DNA of 64,000 nucleotides from Methanolobus tindarius DSM 2278 (GCF_000504205.1 NZ_AZAJ01000001.1:1028879-1092878), one strand, 5' to 3'; counted from the first letter of the stretch, positions 54,850 to 63,710 are shown. The notes: generated from the sequence alone by a model not told the origin. Numbers and translations: made by a program.

Positions 54850-55458
54850 ATGAGTTCCGAGAAAAATATTGAATGGGACATTGATGTTTCAATATTGACT
54901 AATAAGTTCATACTCAACGAATTGCTGAAAGTACTTGGAATTGCCACGCTGATAACAGCGACCATTGTAGCACTGATTATGCTTCCATCGTTTCTGAGCG
55001 GAAGCATGTATTCCACAAGCAGCAATGCCAGGGATGCGAAATATGCACTGATCTTAATTGGGATATTGTTCCTTTTTACAGCACTATTTATTATTGCATA
55101 TTACGGCAACAAATACATGCTTACCTATAACCTTGACAGCAAAGGCATAAGCACCATCACCAGAGAAAACCAGAAAGCTAAGAACAGTAAGATTAACTTC
55201 CTGTTAATATTTGCCGGACTGCTTACAGGAAACCCAGGTGCTGCCGGTACCGGACTGCTGGCAGCTTCACATCAGAACCAGGATATTAAATGGAAAAAGG
55301 TAAAAAAAGCTACATTTTACCCTAAATCTAAAACAATTGCCCTTAAAGCAGGATTTGCAGAAAAGAGTATTGTGTTCTGCACTCCGCAAAATTACGATTC
55401 AGTGGAGCAGTATATCAGAAATATGTGCAGTGAAGATTGTAAAATAAAGGTAAAATGA
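54850..55458 (+). CDS. two-helix membrane protein of unknown function
   Basis: A 202-residue protein with two adjacent helices (about 30-50 and 62-84), then a cytoplasmic PH-like domain (about 95-200) that contains a hydrophobic GLLTGNPGAAGTGLLAA loop. It lies 41 bases after the PrsW gene on the same strand and may share its transcript; possibly its substrate or partner (inference). GGATGA precedes the ATG. Confidence 0.7.
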   Translation: MSSEKNIEWDIDVSILTNKFILNELLKVLGIATLITATIVALIMLPSFLSGSMYSTSSNARDAKYALILIGILFLFTALFIIAYYGNKYMLTYNLDSKGISTITRENQKAKNSKINFLLIFAGLLTGNPGAAGTGLLAASHQNQDIKWKKVKKATFYPKSKTIALKAGFAEKSIVFCTPQNYDSVEQYIRNMCSEDCKIKVK

Positions 55459-55533
55459 AATTAATATTTCCTGAAATTTCATTTTTACAGCTCCATCCGT
55501 TAACTATTAAGTAAAAGGAAACAAAGCAGAGTT

Positions 55534-55920
55534 ATGAATTATTCAATTCTTTTGATCATAATCCTTGTAATACTCCTTGCAGGACTTGTAATGTCGTATT
55601 TTGCTTTCAAGCTCAAGAAGGAAGAATACAAGCGTACAGGGAAATACCCCAAAGGCCACTATATGGGACAGTGGCTTGCTATTGGTATTGCAATAGGTAT
55701 TCCTGTAGCGTTAATTCTGAACAATATATTCCTGGGATATATGATAGGTCTTGTAATTGGAACAATTATGGGAACCCGAAATGAGAAGAAACATGAAGAT
55801 GAGTTAAGACCCCTTACTCCAAAGGAAAGAGAACTCAGAAAAAAAATGGTCCTTTTATTCGGAGCCCTTTTCATATTCGGAATACTTATGTTTGTAGCAA
55901 TGGTGCGCTTTGGCCTCTAA
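55534..55920 (+). CDS. three-helix membrane protein of unknown function
   Basis: A 128-residue protein with three hydrophobic segments (about 4-24, 48-68 and 107-125) and charged linkers (KLKKEEYKRTGKYPKGHYM near 27). No recognised family. It follows the previous membrane gene by 75 bases in the same direction. Confidence 0.65.
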   Translation: MNYSILLIIILVILLAGLVMSYFAFKLKKEEYKRTGKYPKGHYMGQWLAIGIAIGIPVALILNNIFLGYMIGLVIGTIMGTRNEKKHEDELRPLTPKERELRKKMVLLFGALFIFGILMFVAMVRFGL

Positions 55921-55951
55921 AGTGCCATTTGCACATCATTTACGGTTATAT

Positions 55952-56461
55952 TCAATCCATTCCCTTGTATTCTCGCAGCAGTTTGACATAAACGGCTGCA
56001 TTCTCTTTTATTCCCAGAATCTCATCTTCTGAAAGCTGCCTGACAACTTTTGCAGGAACTCCCATAACCATACTTCCGGCAGGAATCTTCTTTCCCGGTG
56101 GCACAAGTGCGTTTGCTCCTATGATGCAGTTCCCTCCAATCTCCGCACCGTCCAACACTGTTGAGTTCATTCCTATGAGTACGTTATTGCCAATTTTACA
56201 TCCGTGAACCACAGCACAATGACCAATTGTCACATCATCTGCAATCTCAACACCATACTTTTCTGATGTGTGAATGACAACATTGTCCTGAACATTGGAT
56301 CTTTTTCCAACGCGAATAGAGCTGATATCTCCACGAATTACCGCACTGAACCATACACTGGATTCTTCTTCCAGAACAACATCCCCAATTACAGTTGCAT
56401 TTTCAGCCACAAAAGCAGAATCGGAAATATCAGGACTTAAAGATTTGAATTTAAGGATCAT
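55952..56461 (-). CDS. gamma-class carbonic anhydrase-like hexapeptide protein
   Basis: A left-handed beta-helix protein of the gamma-carbonic anhydrase/YrdA group. The 169-residue protein has hexapeptide repeats from about 25 to 130; its three zinc-binding histidines are visible in NVVIHTSEKYG, TIGHCAVVHGCKIG. It lacks the acidic loop residues and signal peptide of Cam, so it is nearer the CamH/YrdA type, for which CO2 hydration is not always present. The ATG at 56461 is taken as start because GTGAT precedes it; a GTG at 56470 is the alternative. Confidence 0.88.
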   Translation of the reverse strand: MILKFKSLSPDISDSAFVAENATVIGDVVLEEESSVWFSAVIRGDISSIRVGKRSNVQDNVVIHTSEKYGVEIADDVTIGHCAVVHGCKIGNNVLIGMNSTVLDGAEIGGNCIIGANALVPPGKKIPAGSMVMGVPAKVVRQLSEDEILGIKENAAVYVKLLREYKGMD

Positions 56462-56505
56462 TTGAATCACGTTTTACAAAAGAGCTTCAAAAAATGGTTT
56501 TGCAA

Positions 56506-56637
56506 TCATTTTTGCGTATCGGAGTTTTGAGAATCATCCTCTTTCTTACTCTTTTCCTCTTCCCTTTCTCCAAAATCAATTACCAGATGATTACATCTGC
56601 CACTTTTTGCTCCACATATCTTACAATATCTTGGCAT
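56506..56637 (-). CDS. 43-residue zinc-ribbon-like protein
   Basis: A short gene encoding MPRYCKICGAKSGRCNHLVI and an acidic/basic tail ending in SDTQK. The C-x2-C then C-x-H arrangement would bind one zinc ion. An excellent ribosome binding site, AGGAGGAGA, lies five bases before the ATG on the minus strand, which is the main support that it is real. It lies 45 bases upstream of the gamma-CA gene on the same strand and may share its mRNA. Function unknown. Confidence 0.6.
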   Translation of the reverse strand: MPRYCKICGAKSGRCNHLVIDFGEREEEKSKKEDDSQNSDTQK

Positions 56638-56706
56638 GGAATTCTCCTCCTATGGTAATTAGGTTATATAACTAAAATAAACCTGTGGGTGTATTTCAAA
56701 ACCAAC

Positions 56707-56889
56707 TCAGTAAATATCAGTTCTTAAATCCTGCAAGATTGAACCCTTTTGTTTGATCTCTTTTGTTTTATCGAGATCAATTCTCCCGACAAAAATACTC
56801 TCCTCTTTTCCGGATTCCTCAAGAATCCGACCCCAGCCACCTGTAATTAAAGAACCACCCGGATAAACTGTACGCTTTCCTTTTCCAAC
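56707..56889 (-). pseudogene. C-terminal remnant of a carbon-nitrogen hydrolase (nitrilase family)
   Basis: Reading the minus strand, 60 codons after a TAA encode YPGGSLITGGWGRILEESG and EESIFVGRIDLDKTKEIKQK, ending ILQDLRTDIY and a stop. That is the usual C-terminal end of nitrilase-superfamily amidases (product-side strand, then the RxDLY tail). The catalytic Glu-Lys-Cys part and any start codon are absent, so this is a decayed or truncated gene. What removed the rest is not visible. Confidence 0.65.
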
Positions 56890-56977
56890 TTAAAAAGCTC
56901 ACTCATATTCAGGACATAAACCTTCTATACTCATCGAAAAATATTTTAATTTTAAGGAATATCAAAGTGTTACAAAA

Positions 56978-57388
56978 ATGATCATAAGAAAAGCAAGTTT
57001 ATCAGATGAAAGTCAAATTACAAATCTTATAAAGGGAATTCCTGGAGTCTGGCAAGAGCTATGGAGAGATAATGTAGTTGAGATAGTTTTGTGTAGCAAT
57101 GAAGGTAATGTGCTGGTTGCAGAAGAAAACGACACAATTATAGGATTTGCTTCTTTTCATGACTGCGGTTTCAGAGCATATTTAAGTGAACTGGTTGTTG
57201 CAGAGTCTGAACAAAATAAAGGAATTGGCAGGGAGTTATTAAAGGAGGGAGAAAGACTTCTCTCTTCACAAGGTTGTCATCTGGTTATTGGAGATATTTT
57301 CCCACCTGCAATCGGGTTTTATGAAAAGAATGGATGGAAATGTCCTTTATCCGCACTTCGATCTAAGTTATTAAATAACATAGACTAA
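56978..57388 (+). CDS. GNAT-family N-acetyltransferase
   Basis: A 136-residue acetyltransferase: acetyl-CoA site VVAESEQNKGIGRELLKEGE (about 73-92) and the C-terminal IGFYEKNGWKCP segment (about 115-126). The acceptor substrate is unknown. It is monocistronic, between the nitrilase remnant and the rimK trio. No clear ribosome binding site is seen. Confidence 0.85.
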   Translation: MIIRKASLSDESQITNLIKGIPGVWQELWRDNVVEIVLCSNEGNVLVAEENDTIIGFASFHDCGFRAYLSELVVAESEQNKGIGRELLKEGERLLSSQGCHLVIGDIFPPAIGFYEKNGWKCPLSALRSKLLNNID

Positions 57389-57558
57389 AAAAGTTACACA
57401 TTGAAAAATATAACAATTAACATTGAATTTGCATCTATCTACTAGTTGTTTTGACATCCCCAAACAGTACGAACGGGATTTCTCTATAAATACATTCAAA
57501 ACCTATAAGGCTAACAAAAATAGATTTTCAAATAATTAAAGTCTGTGGGAATATCTTT

Positions 57559-58026
57559 ATGGATGAAAATGAACAGCTTATCACGCTTGGATGGAGGGAA
57601 TGGGTTAGTTTACCAGAGCTTGGGATTCCTGCCATAAAAGCTAAAGTTGACACAGGTGCAAGAACATCGGCATTACATGCTTTTGAAATTGAGCAATACA
57701 CAGAGAATGGTATTGGCATGGTCCGTTTTCTGGTACATCCGGTACAGAAAAATCAGGATTTTATTATTGAATGTACTGCTCCTCTAAAAGATAAGCGTCA
57801 GGTGACCGATTCAGGGGGGCATAAAGAGATGCGTTTTGTCATCGAAACACTTATTGAAATTGACACATATTCCTACACCATTGAACTAACACTTACTGAC
57901 CGTGATACCATGCGTTTTAAAATGCTACTGGGGAGAACCGCACTGGAAAACCGGGCAGTTGTGAATGCCGCTGCATCTTATAAATGTGGAAAAAAAGATG
58001 CAAAGCTTGTTTACGGACTAAAATAG
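57559..58026 (+). CDS. retropepsin-like protease of the RimB/COG4067 family
   Basis: A 155-residue member of the family often annotated as ATP-dependent zinc protease, fused to or placed beside RimK in bacteria. The aspartic-protease-like motif KAKVDTGARTSALHAF (about 29-44, Asp-Thr-Gly) is intact and LLGRTALENRAVVN near 128 closes the fold. In Pseudomonas a RimB protein trims glutamates added by RimK to ribosomal protein S6. Followed by rimK ten bases later, then a desuccinylase gene, the same trio found in many proteobacteria. Confidence 0.88.
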   Translation: MDENEQLITLGWREWVSLPELGIPAIKAKVDTGARTSALHAFEIEQYTENGIGMVRFLVHPVQKNQDFIIECTAPLKDKRQVTDSGGHKEMRFVIETLIEIDTYSYTIELTLTDRDTMRFKMLLGRTALENRAVVNAAASYKCGKKDAKLVYGLK

Positions 58027-58035
58027 AGGCTAATG

Positions 58036-58941
58036 ATGAAAATTGCTTTACTTTCAAGAAACAGTAAACTTTACTCAACAAGAAGATTAATTGAAGCAGC
58101 CGAAGAGAGAGGACATGAAGTTCATGTAATAGATGTACTAAGAGCTTACATGAACGTCACCTCACACAATCCTTCCATTCATTACAAAGGAGAAGAACTC
58201 AAAGACTTCGATGCTGTAATTCCCCGTATAGGAGCATCAGTTACATCCTATGGTGCAGCTGTGCTGCGACAATTTGAAATGATGGGTGTTTTCCCCCTAA
58301 ATGAATCGGTAGCAATTACGCGTTCAAGAGATAAACTACGCTCTTTGCAATTGTTGTCCAGAAAAGGCATAGGCTTGCCGATAACCGTATACGCAAGCAA
58401 ACCAGGTGATGTGAAAGACATGATTAACATGGTCGGTGGAGCTCCACTGGTAATCAAACTCCTTGAAGGTACACAGGGCATAGGAGTAGTACTTGCAGAA
58501 AGCCAGAAAGCTGCTGAGAGTATCATTGAAGGTTTCATGGGAGTTAAAGCGAATATCCTGGTGCAGGAATATATAAAAGAATCAAATGGAGCAGATATTC
58601 GCTGTTTTGTAATTGGTGGAAAAGTTGTGGCTTCCATGAAAAGACAGGGACCGGAAGGTGAATTCAGGTCAAATATGCACAGGGGGGGAACTGCAACAAC
58701 TATCAGAATTACACCGGAGGAACGTTCAACAGCAGTGAGGGCTGCAAAAATAATGGGACTTAATGTTGCCGGTGTTGACCTTTTGCGTTCAAACCACGGA
58801 CCGGTGGTAATGGAGGTTAATTCCAGCCCAGGCCTGGAAGGTATCGAAAACACTACAGGAAAAGATATTGCATCCATGATTATCGAATACATCGAGAAAA
58901 ACAGTAAATTTGGTAAAACCGCAACCAAAGGCCAGGGTTGA
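58036..58941 (+). CDS. rimK: RimK-family ATP-grasp glutamate ligase
   Basis: RimK adds glutamate residues to the C-terminus of S6 in bacteria; archaeal homologues (MptN, CofF) add glutamate to H4MPT or F420. The 301-residue protein has the ATP-grasp parts: [20 protein letters not shown] (near 95), [16 protein letters not shown] (about 137-152) and [16 protein letters not shown] (near 256). The operon context favours the bacterial RimK type, and transfer from bacteria is likely, but a coenzyme-modifying role cannot be excluded. ATG at 58036 has better spacing from GAGG than the ATG at 58033. Confidence 0.88.
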   Translation: MKIALLSRNSKLYSTRRLIEAAEERGHEVHVIDVLRAYMNVTSHNPSIHYKGEELKDFDAVIPRIGASVTSYGAAVLRQFEMMGVFPLNESVAITRSRDKLRSLQLLSRKGIGLPITVYASKPGDVKDMINMVGGAPLVIKLLEGTQGIGVVLAESQKAAESIIEGFMGVKANILVQEYIKESNGADIRCFVIGGKVVASMKRQGPEGEFRSNMHRGGTATTIRITPEERSTAVRAAKIMGLNVAGVDLLRSNHGPVVMEVNSSPGLEGIENTTGKDIASMIIEYIEKNSKFGKTATKGQG

Positions 58942-58943
58942 TA

Positions 58944-59960
58944 ATGCAGCCACCCATCACCATAGCAGGCACGACAATACAACCGGGAACAAGGAAGTCC
59001 ATAGAATTACCTATTCCCAGTTTTTATACTCACACAGCTTCCTCCATGCCTGTTCACGTCATACACGGACGTAATCCCGGACCATGCCTGCTGGTCTGCG
59101 CTGCAATACATGGTGATGAGATTAACGGTGTGGAAATAATTCGCCGTTTATTGAAACATAAAACAATCAACAACATCAAAGGCACTCTTATTGCCATTCC
59201 GGTTGTAAATATTTTTGGTTTTGTGTCCCAGTCCCGCTATTTGCCTGACAGAAGAGACCTGAACAGATCATTTCCCGGATCAAAAAAAGGTTCAATGGCA
59301 GCCCGCCTTGCAAATATCCTGATTGAGGAAATTGTGGATAAATGCAGCCACGTAATAGACCTGCACACCGGAGCAACAGGTAAAGACAACCTGCCTCAGA
59401 TACGTGCATTCCTTGAAGAAGATGAAGAAATCGAAAAGTTAGCCCGTGCATTTGGAGTACCGGTTATTATCCACACAGACCTTCGTGACGGTTCGTTACG
59501 TGAAGCTGCAAAGAAAAGAAACATACCTGTTTTACTATACGAAGCAGGAGAAGCTCTCCGTTTTGATGAAGTCGCCATCAGGGCAGGTGTAAGGGGTGTA
59601 CTCGGAGTGATGTCATGCCTGGAAATGAGGAAGCAAAAGACCAGGAAGAAAAATTACAATGCTGTGATATCAAGGGAAACGAGCTGGATACGTGCACATG
59701 ACAGTGGAATTTTTCGTTCGATTGTTCCCCTTGGAGCTTCAGTTGAGAAAGGAGATCTTCTGGGCTATATAAATGACCCTCTCGGTGAAATCGAAACAAA
59801 AGTTACAAGCTCGGTTTTTGGAATAGTAATTGGAAAAACAAATATGCCACTCGTCCATGAAGGAGACGCTACGTTCCACATAGCCAGATACCAGGAAGCG
59901 GAAGAAATCTCAGGCTACATTGAAACATACAATGAAGAACTGGGTTCTTTAAATGGGTGA
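58944..59960 (+). CDS. succinylglutamate desuccinylase/aspartoacylase-family zinc hydrolase
   Basis: A 338-residue M14-like metallohydrolase with the zinc site AAIHGDEINGVEIIRRL (His-x2-Glu, near 53), DRRDLNRSFPGSK near 105, HVIDLHTGATGKD (His near 136) and LYEAGEALRFDEV (catalytic Glu near 195), and a C-terminal beta domain (from about 245). The natural substrate is an N-acyl amino acid or glutamyl peptide; with RimK and the RimB-like protease it may remove or trim glutamate tails (inference). The ATG at 58944 overlaps the end of rimK closely; a TTG at 58938 is possible. Confidence 0.88.
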   Translation: MQPPITIAGTTIQPGTRKSIELPIPSFYTHTASSMPVHVIHGRNPGPCLLVCAAIHGDEINGVEIIRRLLKHKTINNIKGTLIAIPVVNIFGFVSQSRYLPDRRDLNRSFPGSKKGSMAARLANILIEEIVDKCSHVIDLHTGATGKDNLPQIRAFLEEDEEIEKLARAFGVPVIIHTDLRDGSLREAAKKRNIPVLLYEAGEALRFDEVAIRAGVRGVLGVMSCLEMRKQKTRKKNYNAVISRETSWIRAHDSGIFRSIVPLGASVEKGDLLGYINDPLGEIETKVTSSVFGIVIGKTNMPLVHEGDATFHIARYQEAEEISGYIETYNEELGSLNG

Positions 59961-60004
59961 GCATTCACATATTTGTTTTATTTTTACATAAAGGCACTTT
60001 CATA

Positions 60005-60658
60005 TTACTTTGAACTGAGGCAAGAGGCAATTTTCTTACCTAACTCCTTTGCACCATCCATAGGAGCTTGCTGGTCCTCAAAACTATTGATACCAACAGA
60101 ATCCACAGTTGCATCGGGCCCGTAGATCATCTTGATGCCGCTGAGTTCACAATCATCGCCATAGCCACAACTGACACATGGGACATTACCCAGTATCTTA
60201 ACATCACCTACAACTTCCATGCCTTCTTCCTGCATGTAAGCTGCAACAGAACCCACGGCAGTTTCTGCAACCGGTGGAGCTTCGGGAATACATGGAATAG
60301 CCGAAGTAATGATAATTCCACCGGGCTTCCCTCTCATGTAGCCGTCCTTGTGACGCAGGCAATAAAGACGCTCAAGCATTGATTTGGTATTTGAATCTAT
60401 TGAAGAGTAAGGAGTATAACCCGCAACAATGAGGGCATCAGCATTTTTAATCTTCTCTGCAATCTCGTTTCCATCATCACCTATGACACATACATTGTTA
60501 TCAACACATTTCAGACATGCCAGACATGGTTTGATCGTATGATTACTAAGCTTAATAAATTCGGTTTCCATGCCAGTTGCTTCCAGAGCAGCTTTAAGCG
60601 TCCTGTCCGTATTGCTGTCAGGGATCGGTGACCCGGATATTCCTATTACCTTCGTTAT
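60005..60658 (-). CDS. flavodoxin-like iron-sulfur flavoprotein, apparent AUA start
   Basis: An NADPH-dependent FMN reductase/iron-sulfur flavoprotein-like protein of about 217 residues. The frame extends upstream of the first ATG (60571) through KVIGISGSPIPDSNTDRTLK, the conserved FMN phosphate loop, to an ATA at 60658-60656 preceded by AAGGAAG; no ATG, GTG or TTG lies in frame there. Four cysteines in CLACLKCVDNNVC (near 45) fit a 4Fe-4S site, and CVSCGYGDDC (near 165) is a second cluster. If translation begins at 60571, the flavin loop is lost. A 7-bp hairpin (60673-60694) lies just before the ribosome binding site. Confidence 0.7.
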   Translation of the reverse strand: MTKVIGISGSPIPDSNTDRTLKAALEATGMETEFIKLSNHTIKPCLACLKCVDNNVCVIGDDGNEIAEKIKNADALIVAGYTPYSSIDSNTKSMLERLYCLRHKDGYMRGKPGGIIITSAIPCIPEAPPVAETAVGSVAAYMQEEGMEVVGDVKILGNVPCVSCGYGDDCELSGIKMIYGPDATVDSVGINSFEDQQAPMDGAKELGKKIASCLSSK

Positions 60659-60672
60659 GACACTTCCTTTTT

Positions 60673-60694
60673 CCGTCTTCTTCCGGAAAGACGG
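60673..60694 (-). promoter_or_regulatory. hairpin in the flavoprotein leader
   Basis: CCGTCTT and AAGACGG (60673-60679 and 60688-60694) form a perfect 7-bp stem with an eight-base loop, just upstream of the AAGGAAG site on the minus strand; it could control access to the ribosome binding site. Confidence 0.4.
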
Positions 60695-60942
60695 TTGATT
60701 ATCTGAAATAAAGTTGGAATTAAGAAGAGATATACCTAATCGGCACTGCGCTGTACAAGTATGTGGGTTGGTATAGTAGAATAACCATCTGAAAAATAAA
60801 CATCAGTAATGGAGATTTGTGAACATATAATTTCAAACAGATAGCTAAATTTGCTCATATTTTTACCGAATCAATGAGTATTATAAGTCTTATAAAAATA
60901 TTAAGTAGTATTGCAAACTTTACTAACCGAAGGAAGAAGAGC

Positions 60943-61653
60943 ATGAAAAAACACGAAGTACTCATCGATAACATCCCGGCTGTCCTGTGGGGAGAGAACA
61001 ACAGAAAACTGTTTGTGGCTGTTCATGGAAACATGTCCCATAAAAACGATATTCCCATTTCCATTCTTGCTGAAGAGACGGTTCCTTTAGGTTATCAGGT
61101 ACTTAGCTTTGACCTGCCACAGCACGGGGACCGAATAAATGAGACGGCACCTTGCAAAGTTCAGAACTGTATCAGCGACCTTTGTAAGATAATAGAATAT
61201 GCACAAACAAAAGCCAATGATATCAGCTTATTTGCCTGTAGCATGGGAGCATATTTCAGCCTGCTTGCTTTTAAAGAACTTCCCTTACAGCAATGTTTGT
61301 TCCTTTCTCCTGTTGTCAACATGGAACGTATCATTGACAACATGATGAAATGGCTCAACATAAGCGAAGAACAATTGAAGAAGGAACGGGAAATTGACAC
61401 GCCAATAGGACAAACATTGTACTGGGATTACTATTGCTATGTTAAAGAAAATCCAATTGTTCGATGGGATAATCCCACTGCAATCCTTTATGGAGAAGAG
61501 GATAACATTTGCGAATATGATATTGTGAATTCCTTTTCAAGGAAATTCAATTGTCACCTGGAAGTAATGAAAAACGGCGAACATTACTTTCATACACCAG
61601 ACCAGCTCAGCTATTACAGAAAATGGTTAGCAGATCATCTTTGCAAATTGTGA
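60943..61653 (+). CDS. alpha/beta-hydrolase fold protein
   Basis: A 236-residue hydrolase: oxyanion segment KLFVAVHGNMSHKND (near 20), nucleophile elbow FACSMGAYFSL (Ser near 95), Asp in ILYGEEDNICEYD near 190 and catalytic His in KNGEHYFHTPD near 214. Substrate unknown. Start at ATG 60943 with AAGGAAG upstream; an in-frame upstream ATG at 60874 adds a 23-residue hydrophobic tail and is less likely. Diverges from the flavoprotein gene. Confidence 0.82.
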   Translation: MKKHEVLIDNIPAVLWGENNRKLFVAVHGNMSHKNDIPISILAEETVPLGYQVLSFDLPQHGDRINETAPCKVQNCISDLCKIIEYAQTKANDISLFACSMGAYFSLLAFKELPLQQCLFLSPVVNMERIIDNMMKWLNISEEQLKKEREIDTPIGQTLYWDYYCYVKENPIVRWDNPTAILYGEEDNICEYDIVNSFSRKFNCHLEVMKNGEHYFHTPDQLSYYRKWLADHLCKL

Positions 61654-61707
61654 AAAATCATCTGCAATCCAGAAGTAAAAAATAAAAAATGAATGAAGAA
61701 CATAAAC

Positions 61708-62916
61708 TCAAATGCCACTCTTCACAACACTTGCAATTGCATCTTCCAGTATCTGCAAGCCTTTCTCAAGTTCATTCTCAGTTATATTCAAAGCCGGGAA
61801 TATTCTTATGCCAATGCCCTGAGTCTGGGTTACGAGCAAACCTTTTGCCTGGCATTCATCCTTAATTTTTGAGCAGATGTCCTGATCCTTGAAATCGATC
61901 ATAATTAGAAGACCTTTTCCCCTTAGACCGACAACAGCATCACTATATTCATTCTGCCATTGTTTCATGCGATTTAAGGCCAGTTGACCCATTTTTATCA
62001 CATTTTCAGAGATATTGTTGTCCAGAAGATACTTAATCACTGCATAGGAAACAGCACATCCAAGAGGATTGCCACAGTAAGTGCCACCATGGTCACCAAT
62101 CTCTATTTTTTCTGCTACTTTTTCCGACATAGCAAAAGCACCGAAGGGGAAACCGCCGGCAATTCCTTTGGCCATGGTCAGGAAATCGACTTCCACACCA
62201 CATTCACCTGTAACAAAGGCAGGTCCAGTCCTGAAAAAACCGGTCTGTATCTCATCCACAATGAGCAGACTGCCATTATTCTTACACAGATTACTAACCT
62301 CTTTCAGGTAATCCTGTGAAGGTATGCGGATTCCACCCTCTCCCTGTACGGGTTCCAGTATTACTGCTGCAACACTCTTATCAAGAGCATCTTTCATTGC
62401 TTCCAGATCATTGTATGGAACAAAACGATAATTGGGCATTAAAGGATTATACCTGTCCCTGCTTTTGGCCTGACCTGTGGCTGAAGCCGTACTGATTGTA
62501 CGCCCGTGGAAACTCTGGAAAGTTGAAATTATTTCAGGCCTGCCTGTCACCTTCTGGGCAAGTTTTATGGCAGCATCGTTTGTCTCAGCCCCGCTGTTTG
62601 TAAAGAAAATCCTGCTAAGATTTGATGGGAGAATCTCCTGCATCAGGGAAAGTAGGCGTGCACGTGACGGTGAATATGTAAGTCCTGAATTGGGGTTCTG
62701 GATTATTTTCTTCCCCTGCTCGAACAGGGCATCAGTAATAACCGGATTTGCATGACCTATACATGTCACACCCCAACCGGCTGTGAAGTCAAGGTATCTT
62801 CTTCCTTCTTCGTCCCATACATAAACTCCCTCTCCTTTTTCAATGGAGATTTGCTGTTTCACGAAGAATGGTGCAAAATACTTGTCTTCTGTTTCAATTG
62901 TGTCCTTGCTAGACAT
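61708..62916 (-). CDS. class III (acetylornithine/4-aminobutyrate-type) aminotransferase
   Basis: A PLP-dependent aminotransferase of 402 residues. Landmarks: FFTNSGAETNDAAIKLAQKV (about 104-123), FQSFHGRTISTASATGQ (near 135), ILEPVQGEGGI (near 191), LIVDEIQTGFFRTG (near 218) and the PLP lysine in LTMAKGIAGGFPFGAF (near 252). It resembles ArgD, but TNDAA in place of the usual EANEAA and the accessory context leave its substrate open. It follows the TetR gene on the same strand by 67 bases. GTGATGAAC lies before the ATG. Confidence 0.88.
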   Translation of the reverse strand: MSSKDTIETEDKYFAPFFVKQQISIEKGEGVYVWDEEGRRYLDFTAGWGVTCIGHANPVITDALFEQGKKIIQNPNSGLTYSPSRARLLSLMQEILPSNLSRIFFTNSGAETNDAAIKLAQKVTGRPEIISTFQSFHGRTISTASATGQAKSRDRYNPLMPNYRFVPYNDLEAMKDALDKSVAAVILEPVQGEGGIRIPSQDYLKEVSNLCKNNGSLLIVDEIQTGFFRTGPAFVTGECGVEVDFLTMAKGIAGGFPFGAFAMSEKVAEKIEIGDHGGTYCGNPLGCAVSYAVIKYLLDNNISENVIKMGQLALNRMKQWQNEYSDAVVGLRGKGLLIMIDFKDQDICSKIKDECQAKGLLVTQTQGIGIRIFPALNITENELEKGLQILEDAIASVVKSGI

Positions 62917-62983
62917 TGTTCATCACTTTCTGCCTGTTCATGTAATTAATCTGTTAATTTCAAACATTATGATTATCGGTTTT

Positions 62984-63664
62984 TCACTGGGAAGTATGGA
63001 TTTGACTTCCAAGCTGTTTCCTGATACCTTCCACGTAAGCCAGGATCGGAGCCTTTATGCAAATCTCATTGTTCTTTAATCCCAGCGTATCGTTGAAAAG
63101 CTTTTCACTGAAATCCAGGAGTTCTCCATATTCCCATGGAATTGCATTGTCTTCTGAAAAAATAGCTTCTCGGGACCTGTCAAGAACTCTCATCAACTCT
63201 CTTGTCCAAAGTCCTGCCAGAATATTCGGATACTGAACATCGAAAATTCCTTCCTTATTTCCTCTCTGTATCAACTGCGCATAGAGTTCGGTTGTGACTT
63301 TTTCAAAGTCATCTGCTATCTTTTTGATAATGATATGGTTGCCACTGAATGAATAAATGCGACTCAGTTTCGGCCAGTCTTTGACCTGATTAAGCTTATA
63401 CCGGGTAATTTTAATCAGGACTTCGTTTATTGAATCTATGACCGGAGAATCACTTTCAAGTACCTCATCGTAGTAAAGCAGGAATTCGTGCATGTAATTC
63501 CGGGTAATTGCTTCAATGACTTCTTCCTTTGATTTGAAGTGATGATAAAAGCCACCTTTGGAACTGCCTGCCTTCTGGATTATATCCGCAACTGTGGTTT
63601 TATCGTATCCCTTTTCGGAAAATAGTTCATGAGCTGAGTTGATGATCCTGTCTTTCAATTCCAT
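62984..63664 (-). CDS. TetR/AcrR-family transcriptional regulator
   Basis: A 226-residue repressor: N-terminal TetR helix-turn-helix (residues 1-48; KDRIINSAHELFSEKGYDKT and TVADIIQKAGSSKGGFYHHF) and a helical ligand-binding domain. It lies between a membrane protein and an aminotransferase on the same strand, so these may be its targets. Uncommon in methanogens at large and probably acquired from bacteria. AAAGGAAAG precedes the ATG. Confidence 0.9.
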   Translation of the reverse strand: MELKDRIINSAHELFSEKGYDKTTVADIIQKAGSSKGGFYHHFKSKEEVIEAITRNYMHEFLLYYDEVLESDSPVIDSINEVLIKITRYKLNQVKDWPKLSRIYSFSGNHIIIKKIADDFEKVTTELYAQLIQRGNKEGIFDVQYPNILAGLWTRELMRVLDRSREAIFSEDNAIPWEYGELLDFSEKLFNDTLGLKNNEICIKAPILAYVEGIRKQLGSQIHTSQ

Positions 63665-63710
63665 ATTCTTTCCTTTACAAGCGATGAAGAGATAATAGAG
63701 AGTTATTAAT

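Noticed and set aside
58036-58941. F420 alpha-glutamate ligase CofF
   Set aside because: CofF is a RimK homologue and cofE is in the window, but the flanking RimB-like protease and desuccinylase match the bacterial RimK trio.
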